Positions 7,896-17,167 are shown, counted from the first letter of the stretch. The stretch: DNA of 64,000 nt from Emticicia aquatilis (GCF_014644295.1 NZ_BMKK01000004.1:310001-374000), one strand, 5' to 3'. Numbers and translations are program-made. The notes: generated from the sequence alone by a model not told the origin.

Positions 7896-9005
7896 TTATT
7901 TTATTAACTCTTCTTTAAATTTATAATATGATAATTGTTCATCTTTCTCCAAATAAACATGTTTTTCTTTAATCAAACCTCTTTCAAAATTATAATATGG
8001 TTCAATATTATGATATATTGTTAACTGAAAATCATCAGAGTTAGAAGGGAAAACAGCTCCAGCTAATACTGCACTAACACCTTTCCGTTGAAACCCTTGT
8101 TTCCCATAGAAAAATCCATCTTTATTTCTTATAGTCTTAATCAGTTCTCTTGAATTCTTAGAATAAATGAAGCTTTCTGTTCCATATAAAGCCAAATTAG
8201 TATCAAAATCGCTTTGTTTTTCAAGTAAATTTATAGCAATTACATAAGGTCTATCAAGTTTGCCATATCTGTTAGATTTATTTGCTAAAGATTTATTAAT
8301 ACATTCTGTACTCCTATCAATTTTTGCAGTGCCATCACCACCATATATGCCGATTGTTGTAGACTCTGTCTGTCCTTTGTGTTTAGTGGGCTTTGGAATA
8401 ACTCCAATCTCCATTAAAATATCTTCATCAGAATAAGACCAACTAATAAAGTTATGATTACTATTCTCAACAATATTATTAATAGCGGAAAGCTTATCTT
8501 TAATAAAATTTACAATACGTTTTGAAGATGGTGCTTTACCCGAAATAATTTGAAAGCACTGTATATCCAAATAAAAATTAGGTGAGTGAAATTCATTAAT
8601 TTTATCATAGACAACACTTCTAATTTTTTCTCTTTTAGTTTCAATTTCTGAAGCTCCGTTAACAGTAGTAGCTTCAAGATAAAAACTACCTAAATCATTA
8701 AATATTAGGAAGTCTGGTCGATGTGAAGAATTTGGAACCTCTGGCTCAATTTCAATATTAAATCCTAATTTATAGAAATAATTGTATAAAAAAAGTTCAT
8801 AAAAAGCAGCATTAAATCCATTTTTTATTAAATCATTTTTAAGTTTCTTTTGGTTATTAAATGGATATTTTTGGAACCATTCTTCTAGTCTTTCTCTAAT
8901 TTCAGCAAACTCTTTTCGAGCAGTCTGATTATAGAAATCATAAGTTGATTGTTGATGTTTTTTGAATTCTAAGTTTGTTCGATTAAATGTATCAAAAAGT
9001 TTCAT
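7896..9005 (-). CDS. Orphan protein with PD-(D/E)XK-like nuclease signature
   Basis: 369 aa. A helical N-terminus (about 1-65) leads into a helix with E70. Then RPDFLIFNDLGSFYLEATTV (97-115) gives D98 and E111-A-T, resembling the PD-(D/E)XK core (Asp, then Glu-x-Lys, here with Thr in place of Lys). Proteins with this RPDFL...YLEAT pattern are widespread and generally unannotated. The rest has no motif I recognise. The gene is visibly more AT-rich in its codons than its neighbours, is flanked by unrelated housekeeping genes, and has no partner methylase or helicase. It may be a horizontally acquired defence or repair nuclease. Function is inferred. Confidence 0.65.
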   Translation of the reverse strand: MKLFDTFNRTNLEFKKHQQSTYDFYNQTARKEFAEIRERLEEWFQKYPFNNQKKLKNDLIKNGFNAAFYELFLYNYFYKLGFNIEIEPEVPNSSHRPDFLIFNDLGSFYLEATTVNGASEIETKREKIRSVVYDKINEFHSPNFYLDIQCFQIISGKAPSSKRIVNFIKDKLSAINNIVENSNHNFISWSYSDEDILMEIGVIPKPTKHKGQTESTTIGIYGGDGTAKIDRSTECINKSLANKSNRYGKLDRPYVIAINLLEKQSDFDTNLALYGTESFIYSKNSRELIKTIRNKDGFFYGKQGFQRKGVSAVLAGAVFPSNSDDFQLTIYHNIEPYYNFERGLIKEKHVYLEKDEQLSYYKFKEELIK

Positions 9006-9076
9006 AATTTAATGAATGGATTTATTTTGCTTTTTAAATTATAATATATAAAAATCATTTTCGAGTAAAATCAGAT

Positions 9077-9958
9077 TTAATACATCATTCTAACCTTACC
9101 CAACTCCTCAAACAGCCTAATAGTCTGCGAAGCTTCCTTCACATCATGCACACGCAAGATTTTTGCTCCTTGCATGAGAGCGTACATATTAAGTACCGTT
9201 GTTCCATTGAGTGCTTCGTCGGCGGTGATGTTGAGCGTTCGCCAAATCATTGATTTTCTTGAAACTCCTACTAAAAGCGGTAAATCCATAACCTTAAAGG
9301 CTTCCAAATTTCTCATCATTTCAAAACCTTGTTTGGCATTTTTGGCAAATCCAAAACCTGGGTCAATGATAATATCTTTTACTGCTAAAGCTCTCAGTTT
9401 AGCCACTTTTTCTTGCAATTCGGTGATTACATCGAGCGTAAGATTCTGATAATCATTGAGTTTATTCATCGTCTGAGGATTTCCACGGCTGTGCATCAAA
9501 ATATACGGCACTTGCAATTCGGCTACGGTCTGAAACATTTCTTCGTCCAGATTTCCTCCTGCAATATCGTTGATGATTGTTGCCCCAACATTCACAGCTT
9601 CACGAGCTACCTTACTCCTGAAAGTATCTATCGAAATGGCCACTTTATCACCAAAATTCTGAGCAATTACTTCAATGACTGGCGTTACTCGGTCAATTTC
9701 CTTCGAAACACTCACATCATCGGCATCAGGACGAGTCGAGTAACCGCCAATGTCAATAAATGTTGCTCCATCATTAATCATTTTTGAAACTTGGTATATA
9801 ATTTGATTACTATTGGGCGTAAATCTACTCCCCGAAAAAAACGAATCGGGCGTGATATTTAGAATCCCCATAACAGAAGGTTTCGATAAATCTATGAGTT
9901 TTTGGCCAATTACTGGCTCGTTTGGGTCGTGTTTGTGATTGATACTTATAAATGTCAT
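9077..9958 (-). CDS. folP: Dihydropteroate synthase
   Basis: Condenses 6-hydroxymethyl-dihydropterin pyrophosphate with p-aminobenzoate in folate synthesis. 293 aa, TIM barrel. Signatures are MGILNITPDSFFSGS (about 30-44), DIGGYSTRP (about 71-79), the pterin-binding ISIDTFRSKVA, INDIAGG, DPGFGFAK with its phosphate-binding Lys, GVSRKSM, and the C-terminal LRVHDVKE. The gene is divergent from the DUF1599/BT_3928 pair, an arrangement I recall from other Bacteroidota. Confidence 0.96.
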   Translation of the reverse strand: MTFISINHKHDPNEPVIGQKLIDLSKPSVMGILNITPDSFFSGSRFTPNSNQIIYQVSKMINDGATFIDIGGYSTRPDADDVSVSKEIDRVTPVIEVIAQNFGDKVAISIDTFRSKVAREAVNVGATIINDIAGGNLDEEMFQTVAELQVPYILMHSRGNPQTMNKLNDYQNLTLDVITELQEKVAKLRALAVKDIIIDPGFGFAKNAKQGFEMMRNLEAFKVMDLPLLVGVSRKSMIWRTLNITADEALNGTTVLNMYALMQGAKILRVHDVKEASQTIRLFEELGKVRMMY

Positions 9959-10125
9959 TTGCTTATAGAGCCGAAGTTTTATAGTTTTGCAAGTATAAAG
10001 GCGGTTCTGCCTTTTTTCTCCAATTTCATTAATTTTAGCGTCAAAGATAATTCAATCTATTGAACTTGATTAATTTTTTCTAAATTGAATACAGAACCCA
10101 AAGCCAGCAGGCAATTACATAAACA

Positions 10126-10677
10126 ATGAACCAAACAGAAATTGAATACCGCCATGTCATAAAAATTTGTCAAGACCTCTTCGAGAAGAAAAACAAAGAT
10201 TATGGCACTTCTTGGCGTATCTTACGCTTACCGAGTATCACCGACCAAATTTTTATCAAAGCCCAACGCATCCGTACGATTCAAGACAATGGTTTTAGCC
10301 GTGTTAATGAAGGCGAAGTACCCGAATTTATTGGTATCATCAATTATTGTGTAATGGCTCTCATCCAAGCAGATTTGGTGAATAGTACAGACCTCGAAAT
10401 TCCATTTGAGCAATTGCAAGCCATGTACAATAAGCAAGTAGCTGAAGTTATGGAGTTACTTTTCAATAAAAATCACGATTATGGCGAAGCGTGGCGTGAT
10501 ATGCGTGTGAGTTCGATGACCGATATTATTTTGATGAAATTATTCAGAATCAAGCAAATAGAAGATAATCAAGGTAAAACTTTGGTTTCGGAAGGCATCA
10601 AGGCGGGCTATCAGGACATCATTAATTATGCAGTTTTCTGTATGATAAAACTCGGTCAAGCTCAAGGGCAGCAGTAA
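10126..10677 (+). CDS. DUF1599 domain protein (two repeats)
   Basis: 183 aa made of two similar halves. Each half carries a KNKDYGTSWR or KNHDYGEAWR motif followed by an SITDQIFIKAQRI or SMTDIILMKLFRI segment and an acidic IQDN or IEDN element (motifs near residues 23-32 and 113-122). This is the DUF1599 duplication; the fold and activity are not known to me. Divergent folP and downstream BT_3928 form the usual Bacteroidota context. No signal peptide, so it is cytosolic. Confidence 0.88.
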   Translation: MNQTEIEYRHVIKICQDLFEKKNKDYGTSWRILRLPSITDQIFIKAQRIRTIQDNGFSRVNEGEVPEFIGIINYCVMALIQADLVNSTDLEIPFEQLQAMYNKQVAEVMELLFNKNHDYGEAWRDMRVSSMTDIILMKLFRIKQIEDNQGKTLVSEGIKAGYQDIINYAVFCMIKLGQAQGQQ

Positions 10678-10689
10678 TTTTTTAATTAT

Positions 10690-10806
10690 TAGAAAACTGG
10701 TTATTAGTTACTGGTTTAACAAGACATTAACTAATTGTATTAAAATTGAGGTTTAACTTTGAAAAAAATCGTTCATTCACTCATTCACTAATTCTATCAT
10801 TCACTC
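10690..10806. repeat. Intergenic palindromic words upstream of BT_3928 gene
   Basis: This gap mixes two repeat vocabularies. One is AAACTGGTTATTAGTTACTGG (about 10694-10714, related to the tracts at 3143 and 34663). The other is CATTCACTCATTCACTAATTCTATCATTCACTCATT (about 10770-10804, matching the hairpin arms at 583-632). It ends just before the ATG at 10818. Confidence 0.55.
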
Positions 10807-10817
10807 ATTGAATTTAT

Positions 10818-11927
10818 ATGAAACTATTTTCACAAATTGCCCGCATCATTGTTGGTGTAATATTTACTTTTTCGGGATTCGTAAAAGTCGTTGACCCTGT
10901 GGGAACTGGTATCAAACTCGAAGAATATTTCGAGGTTTTTGCCCAAGATTTACCTTCAATGCAAGGTTTATTCATGTTTTTTGCTCACAATTCGCTGGCA
11001 TTATCATTGATTTTCTGTGCATTAGAAGTGATTTTGGGGGTAGCTACACTCCTATCCTACCGCATGAAAATCACGTCGTGGTTATTGCTGATTATTATTG
11101 TTTTCTTTACTTTTCTGACTTTCTATTCGGCATATTTCAATAAAGTAACCGACTGCGGATGTTTCGGTGATTTCTTAAAACTTAAGCCGTGGACATCATT
11201 CAACAAAGATATTTTCTTGACGGTCTTGATTTTGGTGATTTTTGCGTTTAGAAATAAATATACTGAGTCAAATCAAAACTTAGTAATGGCAATCGTTACG
11301 GCAATTTCTTTCGGAATTGGCATCTACGCTATTCGTTACCTTCCTCCGATTGATTTCTTACCTTACGCCATCGGAAAAAGTATTCCTGACCAAATGAAAC
11401 CTACGGGTGTAAAACCAATCATGGAGTTTACGTTTTTGAATAAGAAAACCAACGAAGAAATTGTAGCCAAAGAGTTTTTGATGGATACACTTACCTACAA
11501 ATATGTTTCGATGGTAACTTTGAACGAAGATAAATTAAGACCAAAAATTACTGATTACTCGGTTTCAGACCAACAAGGAAACAACTATACTGATTCGACT
11601 TTTGCTGGGAAAAAACTACTGGTGATTTTCAAAGACGTCAAAAATATTGATAGCGAAGAAGTTTCAGAATTGAAATCTTTGATAAAAGATGCTGAAGCGA
11701 AAGGAATAACTCCAATGATTTTGACTTCGGTTATTCAAACTGATTATCAGAAGTTTAGTGCCGCAAATGCCATCACAACGCCTTATTTCTCGGCCGATGC
11801 TACGGTTTTAAAAACAATGGCACGAACAAATCCTTGTGTGATTTTGTTACAAAATGGTGTAGTTAAAGGAAAATGGGGAAATCATAGTATCCCGAAAGTA
11901 GAAAGTTTAGCCGAAAATTTAAAATAA
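10818..11927 (+). CDS. BT_3928-family DoxX/MauE-like membrane protein
   Basis: 369 aa. The N-terminal half has the four DoxX-type transmembrane helices (about residues 5-25, 45-75, 75-100 and 130-150), with RIIVGVIFTFSGFVKVVDP at the first helix and the DCGCFGDFLKLKPW loop at about 113-126. A further helix lies near 155-175. The C-terminal half (about 185-369) is a soluble thioredoxin-like region without a CXXC. The CxC in DCGCFGD and the MauE-like fold suggest redox or disulfide chemistry at the inner membrane, but the substrate is unknown. It follows DUF1599 and precedes aroK by 21 bp, so the two are likely co-transcribed. Confidence 0.85.
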   Translation: MKLFSQIARIIVGVIFTFSGFVKVVDPVGTGIKLEEYFEVFAQDLPSMQGLFMFFAHNSLALSLIFCALEVILGVATLLSYRMKITSWLLLIIIVFFTFLTFYSAYFNKVTDCGCFGDFLKLKPWTSFNKDIFLTVLILVIFAFRNKYTESNQNLVMAIVTAISFGIGIYAIRYLPPIDFLPYAIGKSIPDQMKPTGVKPIMEFTFLNKKTNEEIVAKEFLMDTLTYKYVSMVTLNEDKLRPKITDYSVSDQQGNNYTDSTFAGKKLLVIFKDVKNIDSEEVSELKSLIKDAEAKGITPMILTSVIQTDYQKFSAANAITTPYFSADATVLKTMARTNPCVILLQNGVVKGKWGNHSIPKVESLAENLK

Positions 11928-11948
11928 GATAGAAGCAAAAATCTGAGA

Positions 11949-12470
11949 ATGACCACGAATATTTTTTTAATAGGAATGCCTTCGTCGGGTAAAAGTACAC
12001 TTGGCCGACAAATTGCAAAGAGTCTTGGCTATGAATTTATTGATTTAGACCTTAGAATCGAAATTGCTGAAGGCAAGAAAATAGCAGAAATATTTAGCTT
12101 AAATGGCGAAGAATATTTCAGAAAAGTAGAAAACCAACAACTACATAAAATTCAGAAGGATAGCAAAATGGTTGTGGCAACTGGTGGCGGAGCTCCGTGT
12201 TTCCATGATGGCCTTGAGTATATCAAAGAGAATGGAATTAGTATTTTCTTGGACGTAAAACCTGCAATGTTGGTTGAACGCATGAAAGTATCGAAGAAAA
12301 ACGAACGCCCGCTATTTGATTTAGAAAGCAAATCGCTTTTAGATACCATTACCGAAAAATACAATGAGCGTCTGCCGATTTATCAAAAAGCTGATATTAC
12401 GGTTGAAGGAGATACCGACCCCGATAGTATACTTTGGATTATTGATGCAGAATTTTCAAGAAAGAAATAA
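11949..12470 (+). CDS. aroK: Shikimate kinase
   Basis: 173 aa; phosphorylates shikimate in chorismate synthesis. The P-loop GMPSSGKSTLGRQIA is at residues 8-22. The shikimate-binding DLDLRIE follows at about 32-38, then EEYFRKVE with the conserved Arg, and ATGGGAPC (about 77-84) forms the Walker B/substrate loop. The lid region is near KKNERPLFD. The length matches the family. A strong bidirectional terminator starts 14 bp after the stop. Confidence 0.95.
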   Translation: MTTNIFLIGMPSSGKSTLGRQIAKSLGYEFIDLDLRIEIAEGKKIAEIFSLNGEEYFRKVENQQLHKIQKDSKMVVATGGGAPCFHDGLEYIKENGISIFLDVKPAMLVERMKVSKKNERPLFDLESKSLLDTITEKYNERLPIYQKADITVEGDTDPDSILWIIDAEFSRKK

Positions 12471-12483
12471 TTACTTTTAGTAG

Positions 12484-12519
12484 AAAAATAGGAGTTTGAA
12501 GCATCGAACTCCTATTTTT
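12484..12519. terminator. Bidirectional intrinsic terminator
   Basis: The 13-bp stem AAAAATAGGAGTT/AACTCCTATTTTT (12484-12496 and 12507-12519) has a 10-nt loop, with a T-run on the right and an A-run on the left. It serves converging aroK (+) and the gene ending at 12512 (-), whose last codons lie inside the stem. Confidence 0.88.
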
Positions 12520-13903
12520 TTGTCATTTTTAGATATTTTGTCAAAGAATTGGCAATTAAAGCAGTGGTGTAAGCATCAGACTTCCAAATCAAAATATTTC
12601 TAAGAGCAGTTCCTCCCGAAAAGAAAACACCTCCATTCCATTTTACTCCTTCATTTTCAACAATAAATTTTTGTAAGAGAAACCGAATTGCTCTTTCAAT
12701 TCTTTCATTTTCTATATTCATTCCTCTCGATTTCAAATCTAACATAGCATGTAAGGCATAGGCCGTTGATTGCACCAAATCCTTATTATTGAGCCAATCC
12801 TGACTCTCAAAACTACCATCATTATTTTGGGTTCTTATGATATTCTGCACGATTATTTGACAAGCTGGAGCAAGTTCATCCACTCCTGCGGCATAGGCAC
12901 GAGCCACCCCATAATGAATATGATAAAGGTTCGGATAATAAACTGCATTATTATACCAACGAGGTTGTTTCAATAGATACTCGGTGTAGGCGATAGCTCC
13001 TTTTTTTCCGTGACTTTTATCCAGCTGATTAGAAACTGTCAGATATGTTAGCACGTTTGAATTAACAACCACATCAACATCATTTGCCCCAAAAGGAATC
13101 CAAGGGTTGTAGGCTTTTGGACGAGCTGAACTTCCTGGTAAAAAAATAAAAAATGTACTTAGAAAGGTAAATGGTATTTTCAAAAACCAAAAACGAAATT
13201 CCTGCGAATGCCAAGTCAGAAAAGCTCCTGAATTTGGATAACGAACAAATAAATGATTGTACCAATTACGATTCCTACGGTGTAGGTCGAGAAATTTATC
13301 GTACTCTTCACTTGCAATAAGTTGTAAAGTGTCACCAAAAATTTGATTATGATACATGGTAGCTAAATTACCGAGCGAAGTATCATCGGCATCTTCGGGT
13401 ACGTTTGCGGCATTATTGATAAATCTTGAACGAAGTGGATACTCAGTTGGACGATGAACCAACGGTTGAGGATTTGGTTCACCGAAAAGTTTGAGTTTCC
13501 TATTGGGTGGTAGAGCTTTCCAAAAATTGAATCGTTGGCCATTTCGATAGGTAAGAATATCTTTAAAGGCTTTATCTAAAGTTGGTTTTAGGAAATGTAG
13601 TGTAGTATCAGCCAAATAAACCTCTGCCAAAAAATTATGAATAGCCGAAACCGTAAAACCGTTTGAATCTTTGTGTTTTTGTTTTCTGCCAATAAAAAAA
13701 TATGGTTCGGTCAATTCCATAGTTCCGTACCATTCACCTTTAAATTGCTTGTTATCAATGCTTGAATCTATCTGACTTTCCACCAAAAACGTTAGTGCTT
13801 TATCACGAGTATTTTTAACTTTTTCAGAGAATGTAGAATTGTACTTCTGAGCATTGGCCGAGAAGATTGAGCATACAATCAAACATAAAATTGTGCATCT
13901 CAT
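12512..13903 (-). CDS. Secreted alpha-toroid (terpene-cyclase/prenyltransferase-like fold) protein
   Basis: 463 aa from the ATG at 13903, which gives a compact signal peptide (MRCTILCLIVCSIFSANAQ). An upstream in-frame ATG at 13948 would add 15 residues. The mature protein has helical pairs typical of (alpha/alpha) toroids: RDKALTFLVESQI near the N-terminus and QNNDGSFESQDWLNNKDLVQSTAYALHAML near the C-terminus. A DADDTS motif (13376-13393) recalls the DxDD of class II terpene cyclases and squalene-hopene cyclases. However, those enzymes are cytoplasmic or membrane-bound, whereas this one looks exported. The substrate is unknown; a polysaccharide or peptide role is as possible as a terpenoid one. 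Confidence 0.68.
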   Translation of the reverse strand: MRCTILCLIVCSIFSANAQKYNSTFSEKVKNTRDKALTFLVESQIDSSIDNKQFKGEWYGTMELTEPYFFIGRKQKHKDSNGFTVSAIHNFLAEVYLADTTLHFLKPTLDKAFKDILTYRNGQRFNFWKALPPNRKLKLFGEPNPQPLVHRPTEYPLRSRFINNAANVPEDADDTSLGNLATMYHNQIFGDTLQLIASEEYDKFLDLHRRNRNWYNHLFVRYPNSGAFLTWHSQEFRFWFLKIPFTFLSTFFIFLPGSSARPKAYNPWIPFGANDVDVVVNSNVLTYLTVSNQLDKSHGKKGAIAYTEYLLKQPRWYNNAVYYPNLYHIHYGVARAYAAGVDELAPACQIIVQNIIRTQNNDGSFESQDWLNNKDLVQSTAYALHAMLDLKSRGMNIENERIERAIRFLLQKFIVENEGVKWNGGVFFSGGTALRNILIWKSDAYTTALIANSLTKYLKMTKK

Positions 13904-13971
13904 CGTAAATAGAAAAAGCCTTTGCCAAATTCGGTAAAGAAATAGCAAAGGCTTACTTTTATTTTTATTGA

Positions 13972-14847
13972 TTACTTACTTTGTCTCTGTCTGACCGCCT
14001 CGTACAAAATAACCGCCGTTGCTACCGATACATTCAATGAACCAATTTTACCAACCATCGGAATCTTAGTGGCATAATCGGCTTGCTCAAGTAAATTATC
14101 CGAAATACCATCTTCTTCCGAACCCATCAAGATTGCTGTTGGTACCGAAAAATCTACGTCATACAGCTCAGTTGTTGCTTTTTCAGTACAAGCTACCACC
14201 TGAATACCTGATTGCTGCAACTCGCTCACGATTTGAGATAAACTATTTTCACGGCAAACAGGCAAGTGATTTAATGCCCCAACTGAGGTTTTCATGGCAT
14301 CGGCATTGATTTGAGCAGCACCACGAGCAGGCACAACGATTGCGTTTACACCAGCACACTCAGCTGTACGTGCAATCGCACCGAAATTACGTACGTCAGT
14401 CACACGGTCTAAAATCAATAAGAGAGGCGTTTCTCCTTTCTCAAAAGTATCAGCAACTACGTTTGAAGTTTTAGCATAATTTACTGCCGAAACAAACGCA
14501 ATTACGCCTTGATGTACTTTCATCGTTACACGATTCAATTTCTCAAGAGGAACTCTCTGTACAGGAATTTCACGCTCACGAGCCAATTTTTCTACCTCAG
14601 CATGACCAAAATCACGTTGAAGTAATATTTTTTCTATTTCTTTGGTACTCTTTAAAGTTTCCAAAACCGACTGTACACCAAAAACAATATCTGGTTTTGA
14701 GGGTTTCTCAAAGCCAGCTGGGGTTGGTTTTGCAAAATATTTTTTCTTAAATCCAGTTTTATTATCGCCTTCGGACTTGCGAAAGCCTCCTGACGATGTT
14801 CCGCTTTCTGAACTGCGGCCTAATCCACTACGTTTCCTGTTCTCCAT
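13972..14847 (-). CDS. rlmB: 23S rRNA (guanosine-2'-O)-methyltransferase (RlmB/TrmH family)
   Basis: 291 aa from the ATG at 14847 (MENRKRSG). A longer in-frame start at 14868 is possible. A low-complexity basic Ser/Gly/Lys N-terminus (about 1-45) precedes the substrate-binding domain with FGVQSVLETLK. The SPOUT methyltransferase domain (about 130-290) shows LILDRVTDVRNFGAIARTAE, MGSEEDGIS and IPMVGKIGSLNVSVATAV, the three motifs of the knot and SAM site. It probably modifies G2251-type positions of 23S rRNA; YsgA or other TrmH paralogues cannot be excluded. It overlaps the upstream GWxTD gene by 28 bp, so the two are transcriptionally coupled. Confidence 0.9.
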   Translation of the reverse strand: MENRKRSGLGRSSESGTSSGGFRKSEGDNKTGFKKKYFAKPTPAGFEKPSKPDIVFGVQSVLETLKSTKEIEKILLQRDFGHAEVEKLAREREIPVQRVPLEKLNRVTMKVHQGVIAFVSAVNYAKTSNVVADTFEKGETPLLLILDRVTDVRNFGAIARTAECAGVNAIVVPARGAAQINADAMKTSVGALNHLPVCRENSLSQIVSELQQSGIQVVACTEKATTELYDVDFSVPTAILMGSEEDGISDNLLEQADYATKIPMVGKIGSLNVSVATAVILYEAVRQRQSK

Positions 14848-16103
14848 GCTTCTACAAACGGAAACCAATATGCCTGATATTCGGGATAACGAACCAGTTC
14901 ATAATAGTTTTCCATAAATTGGTTTGGTTTTCTATTAAATGTAAATATAATTTCTGAAAAATTCTGATTTTGCGAATAAACCCATACTTCACGGTCACGG
15001 CTTCGTTGTACTTTATTTGGCGGGCCTAAAACCGTATAAACCATTCCTTTATCGGTCTTCCACCCTTCTTTGTAAGACGTAAAAAGGCGATTCGACTCCT
15101 CAATTCGGTGGTAATAATTCTTTATGATTTTCTTTGAAACCATCTGATTACCACTCGTAATTGCCAAGAAAAACTTATCTAAAGCCTGCTTAGAATTTGG
15201 ATTATCGTTGATAGCTCTCAATTCCTGACTGGTGGTCATGTAAATCAAGGGTTTTACCAAATTTTCTGGACGTGTCAAACGAGGATAACGGTCATCAACG
15301 AGTAAAAATCCAAATCCATTACTGGTTGAATTGGTATCTTCTACAACTTGATAAAGCCCTTCTTGGCTTAACTTAATGAAGGTATTGGTTTGTACCTTTA
15401 CTGTCTCCTCTATTGTTAAACTTGCGATACTCGGACGAATAGAAGTTGCCATTGGCGACTGGGCTGCCGAGAAATCATTTTTATAACGAATCAAAAATAA
15501 ATCACGAGGATGGCTCAAAACGCTTTTCAGCTGAAATGAATCATTTTTATTGATATAATTTCTGAAAACAGGAATTGATTGTCCACCAACATAAACTCCA
15601 AATCGGTCGTTAAGTCGATTTCCATTAAAGTCAATCACCAAATCATTATTCGATTTTTTGCTGTCTTCCAACTGAAAAACTTCAGTTAATAAAAGCCCTT
15701 TAGCTAAATTCTTAGGTCGTGGAATTTCAAAATCTAACAAGATTTTATCTTCTTTCAATAAAATATTTTGGTCTGTAATTTCAATTCTTCCAGAGCCAAT
15801 TCTTTCACGCACGCCATAGTCAGGTTGCAATAGCCAATTAAATCTAAAATAATCGTTGAGTTGTTGTGCAACTTGGTCTTTCTTTAGATTTTCAATATCA
15901 AGCTCCATGTAGATTCTGACTGACGCCGAATCTTTTAATAAATACCTACTTTTGATGGCTACCACCACTGGCTTCGCAACTGGGATAGGTGCAGGTTTCG
16001 CTGCTACGGTTTTGTTTATCTCCTTCTGGGCTTTCTGAATTTTCTTATTTGTTGTACAAGCAGCCAATACTACCAAAAAGCTGTAAATAATTGCTTTCTT
16101 CAT
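14820..16103 (-). CDS. GWxTD-domain lipoprotein
   Basis: 427 aa. The signal peptide ends in the lipobox LAAC (Cys near residue 16), predicting a lipoprotein. A linker with repeated Ala/Pro/Lys is followed by a long beta-rich region. The C-terminal GWxTD domain (about 345-425) has YKEGWKTDKGMVYTVLGPP and a DREVWVYSQ strand. I start at ATG 16103; a TTG at 16106 adds one residue. The family is common in Bacteroidota and Acidobacteriota, with no defined role. It overlaps rlmB. Confidence 0.88.
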   Translation of the reverse strand: MKKAIIYSFLVVLAACTTNKKIQKAQKEINKTVAAKPAPIPVAKPVVVAIKSRYLLKDSASVRIYMELDIENLKKDQVAQQLNDYFRFNWLLQPDYGVRERIGSGRIEITDQNILLKEDKILLDFEIPRPKNLAKGLLLTEVFQLEDSKKSNNDLVIDFNGNRLNDRFGVYVGGQSIPVFRNYINKNDSFQLKSVLSHPRDLFLIRYKNDFSAAQSPMATSIRPSIASLTIEETVKVQTNTFIKLSQEGLYQVVEDTNSTSNGFGFLLVDDRYPRLTRPENLVKPLIYMTTSQELRAINDNPNSKQALDKFFLAITSGNQMVSKKIIKNYYHRIEESNRLFTSYKEGWKTDKGMVYTVLGPPNKVQRSRDREVWVYSQNQNFSEIIFTFNRKPNQFMENYYELVRYPEYQAYWFPFVEAWRTGNVVD

Positions 16104-16172
16104 CAATGTTTCGTTTCTAAAGATTCAAATTTAAGGAAATATGCCGCAATTCAAAATATATTTATCAGAAGA

Positions 16173-16214
16173 TTTTCCTTAGCGAACGGTTTAGTAACAC
16201 CTCGCTAAGGAAAA
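16173..16214. repeat. 13-bp inverted repeat between GWxTD and HTH genes
   Basis: The stem TTTTCCTTAGCGA/TCGCTAAGGAAAA is perfect (16173-16185 and 16202-16214) with a 16-nt loop. Its right flank is A-rich and it has no U-run outside the stem in either direction, so it is a poor intrinsic terminator. It lies 39 bp past the stop of the HTH gene. Confidence 0.65.
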
Positions 16215-16252
16215 ATAAAATGGATTGCTGAATGTATAACGAACAGAATGCG

Positions 16253-16453
16253 TCAATCGTTTTCTTCAAGCTCAAAAACTTCTTCAACACTCTTGCCAAA
16301 TATACGGGCTATCTTCAATGCCAAAACTGTTGACGGTACGTATTTATTACTTTCGATAGCATTGATAGTCTGCCGACTTACATTTATTCTCTCGGCCAAA
16401 TCTGCTTGGGTTATATCCAAAATGGCTCTTTCTATTCTGATTCTATTTTTCAT
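16253..16453 (-). CDS. Small XRE-family helix-turn-helix regulator
   Basis: 66 aa, essentially one HTH domain. RIERAILDITQADLAERI and SRQTINAIESNKYVPS form the scaffold and recognition helices, followed by KIARIFGKSVEEVFEL. It belongs to the YozG-like group usually paired with a small membrane protein, and indeed lies 48 bp after the membrane protein gene at 16502-16966. It is likely the DNA-binding partner of that pair, perhaps autoregulatory. Its target is unknown. Confidence 0.88.
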   Translation of the reverse strand: MKNRIRIERAILDITQADLAERINVSRQTINAIESNKYVPSTVLALKIARIFGKSVEEVFELEEND

Positions 16454-16501
16454 AATTCTGTGGTGCGAACGTATTGCTCGCCGTTTTGTGACACCTCCAA
16501 C

Positions 16502-16966
16502 TCAATTTTTCACCAAAAGCAAATAATAAAACCGAACGATAAAAATTATCAGCGGTGTGAACATATTGTAAACTGTCACGTTGTAATAAGCCAATCCATG
16601 CACAAAAACTGTGGCAGTAATCAGAAGTGCAAAATTAAGATAAATAGCCCATTGCAAAGACTCTAATCTGATTTTTGATACATATTCATCTTCGAACTTC
16701 ACTTTCGAGAAAGCAATAAAAAGTAAACCTACAATGCTTCCAATAGTAGCAATTTCGTCTGTAAAATTTAACTCTGTTCCGTTTGGAATCGAACCTTTTT
16801 CATTTATTGAACCATCGTAAGCGATGTAGTCGAGAGGTACTTTAATCGTAAAAAAATCTAAACTCAGGTTATCGAACATAACGAATAAACCTAAAATAAT
16901 TGATGGGATTGCTATAATCCATCCAATGAGTTTGAAACGATGCGGAAATAAGAATCTTGGTTCCAT
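16502..16966 (-). CDS. Four-helix integral membrane protein
   Basis: 154 aa, with transmembrane segments at about residues 13-31, 72-88, 103-125 and 129-151. The loop between the first two contains a short polar ectodomain. No catalytic motif is visible. Pairing with the small HTH gene immediately downstream suggests a membrane sensor/regulator module or membrane-stress module, as in other HTH/DUF2178-like pairs. This is inference from gene order only. Confidence 0.7.
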   Translation of the reverse strand: MEPRFLFPHRFKLIGWIIAIPSIILGLFVMFDNLSLDFFTIKVPLDYIAYDGSINEKGSIPNGTELNFTDEIATIGSIVGLLFIAFSKVKFEDEYVSKIRLESLQWAIYLNFALLITATVFVHGLAYYNVTVYNMFTPLIIFIVRFYYLLLVKN

Positions 16967-17167
16967 AATTTTGAAAATTGTTTTAAGGTAATAGCTTTTT
17001 CATGTAAACTTTAACGATACAAATGTAAAATAAACTTTACATTATATCAAAATTATTTTACAATTATTTTTTCTATGAGAAAAATCATATACTATCAATT
17101 ATGTTTTAGAATTACTTTTGTACCGACTTCGATAAGTTAGAAACTTGTCCTACAAACCAATTCAAAC

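Noticed and set aside
16173-16214. Intrinsic terminator of the HTH gene
   Set aside because: The stem is perfect but neither strand has a U-run beyond it; kept only as an inverted repeat.
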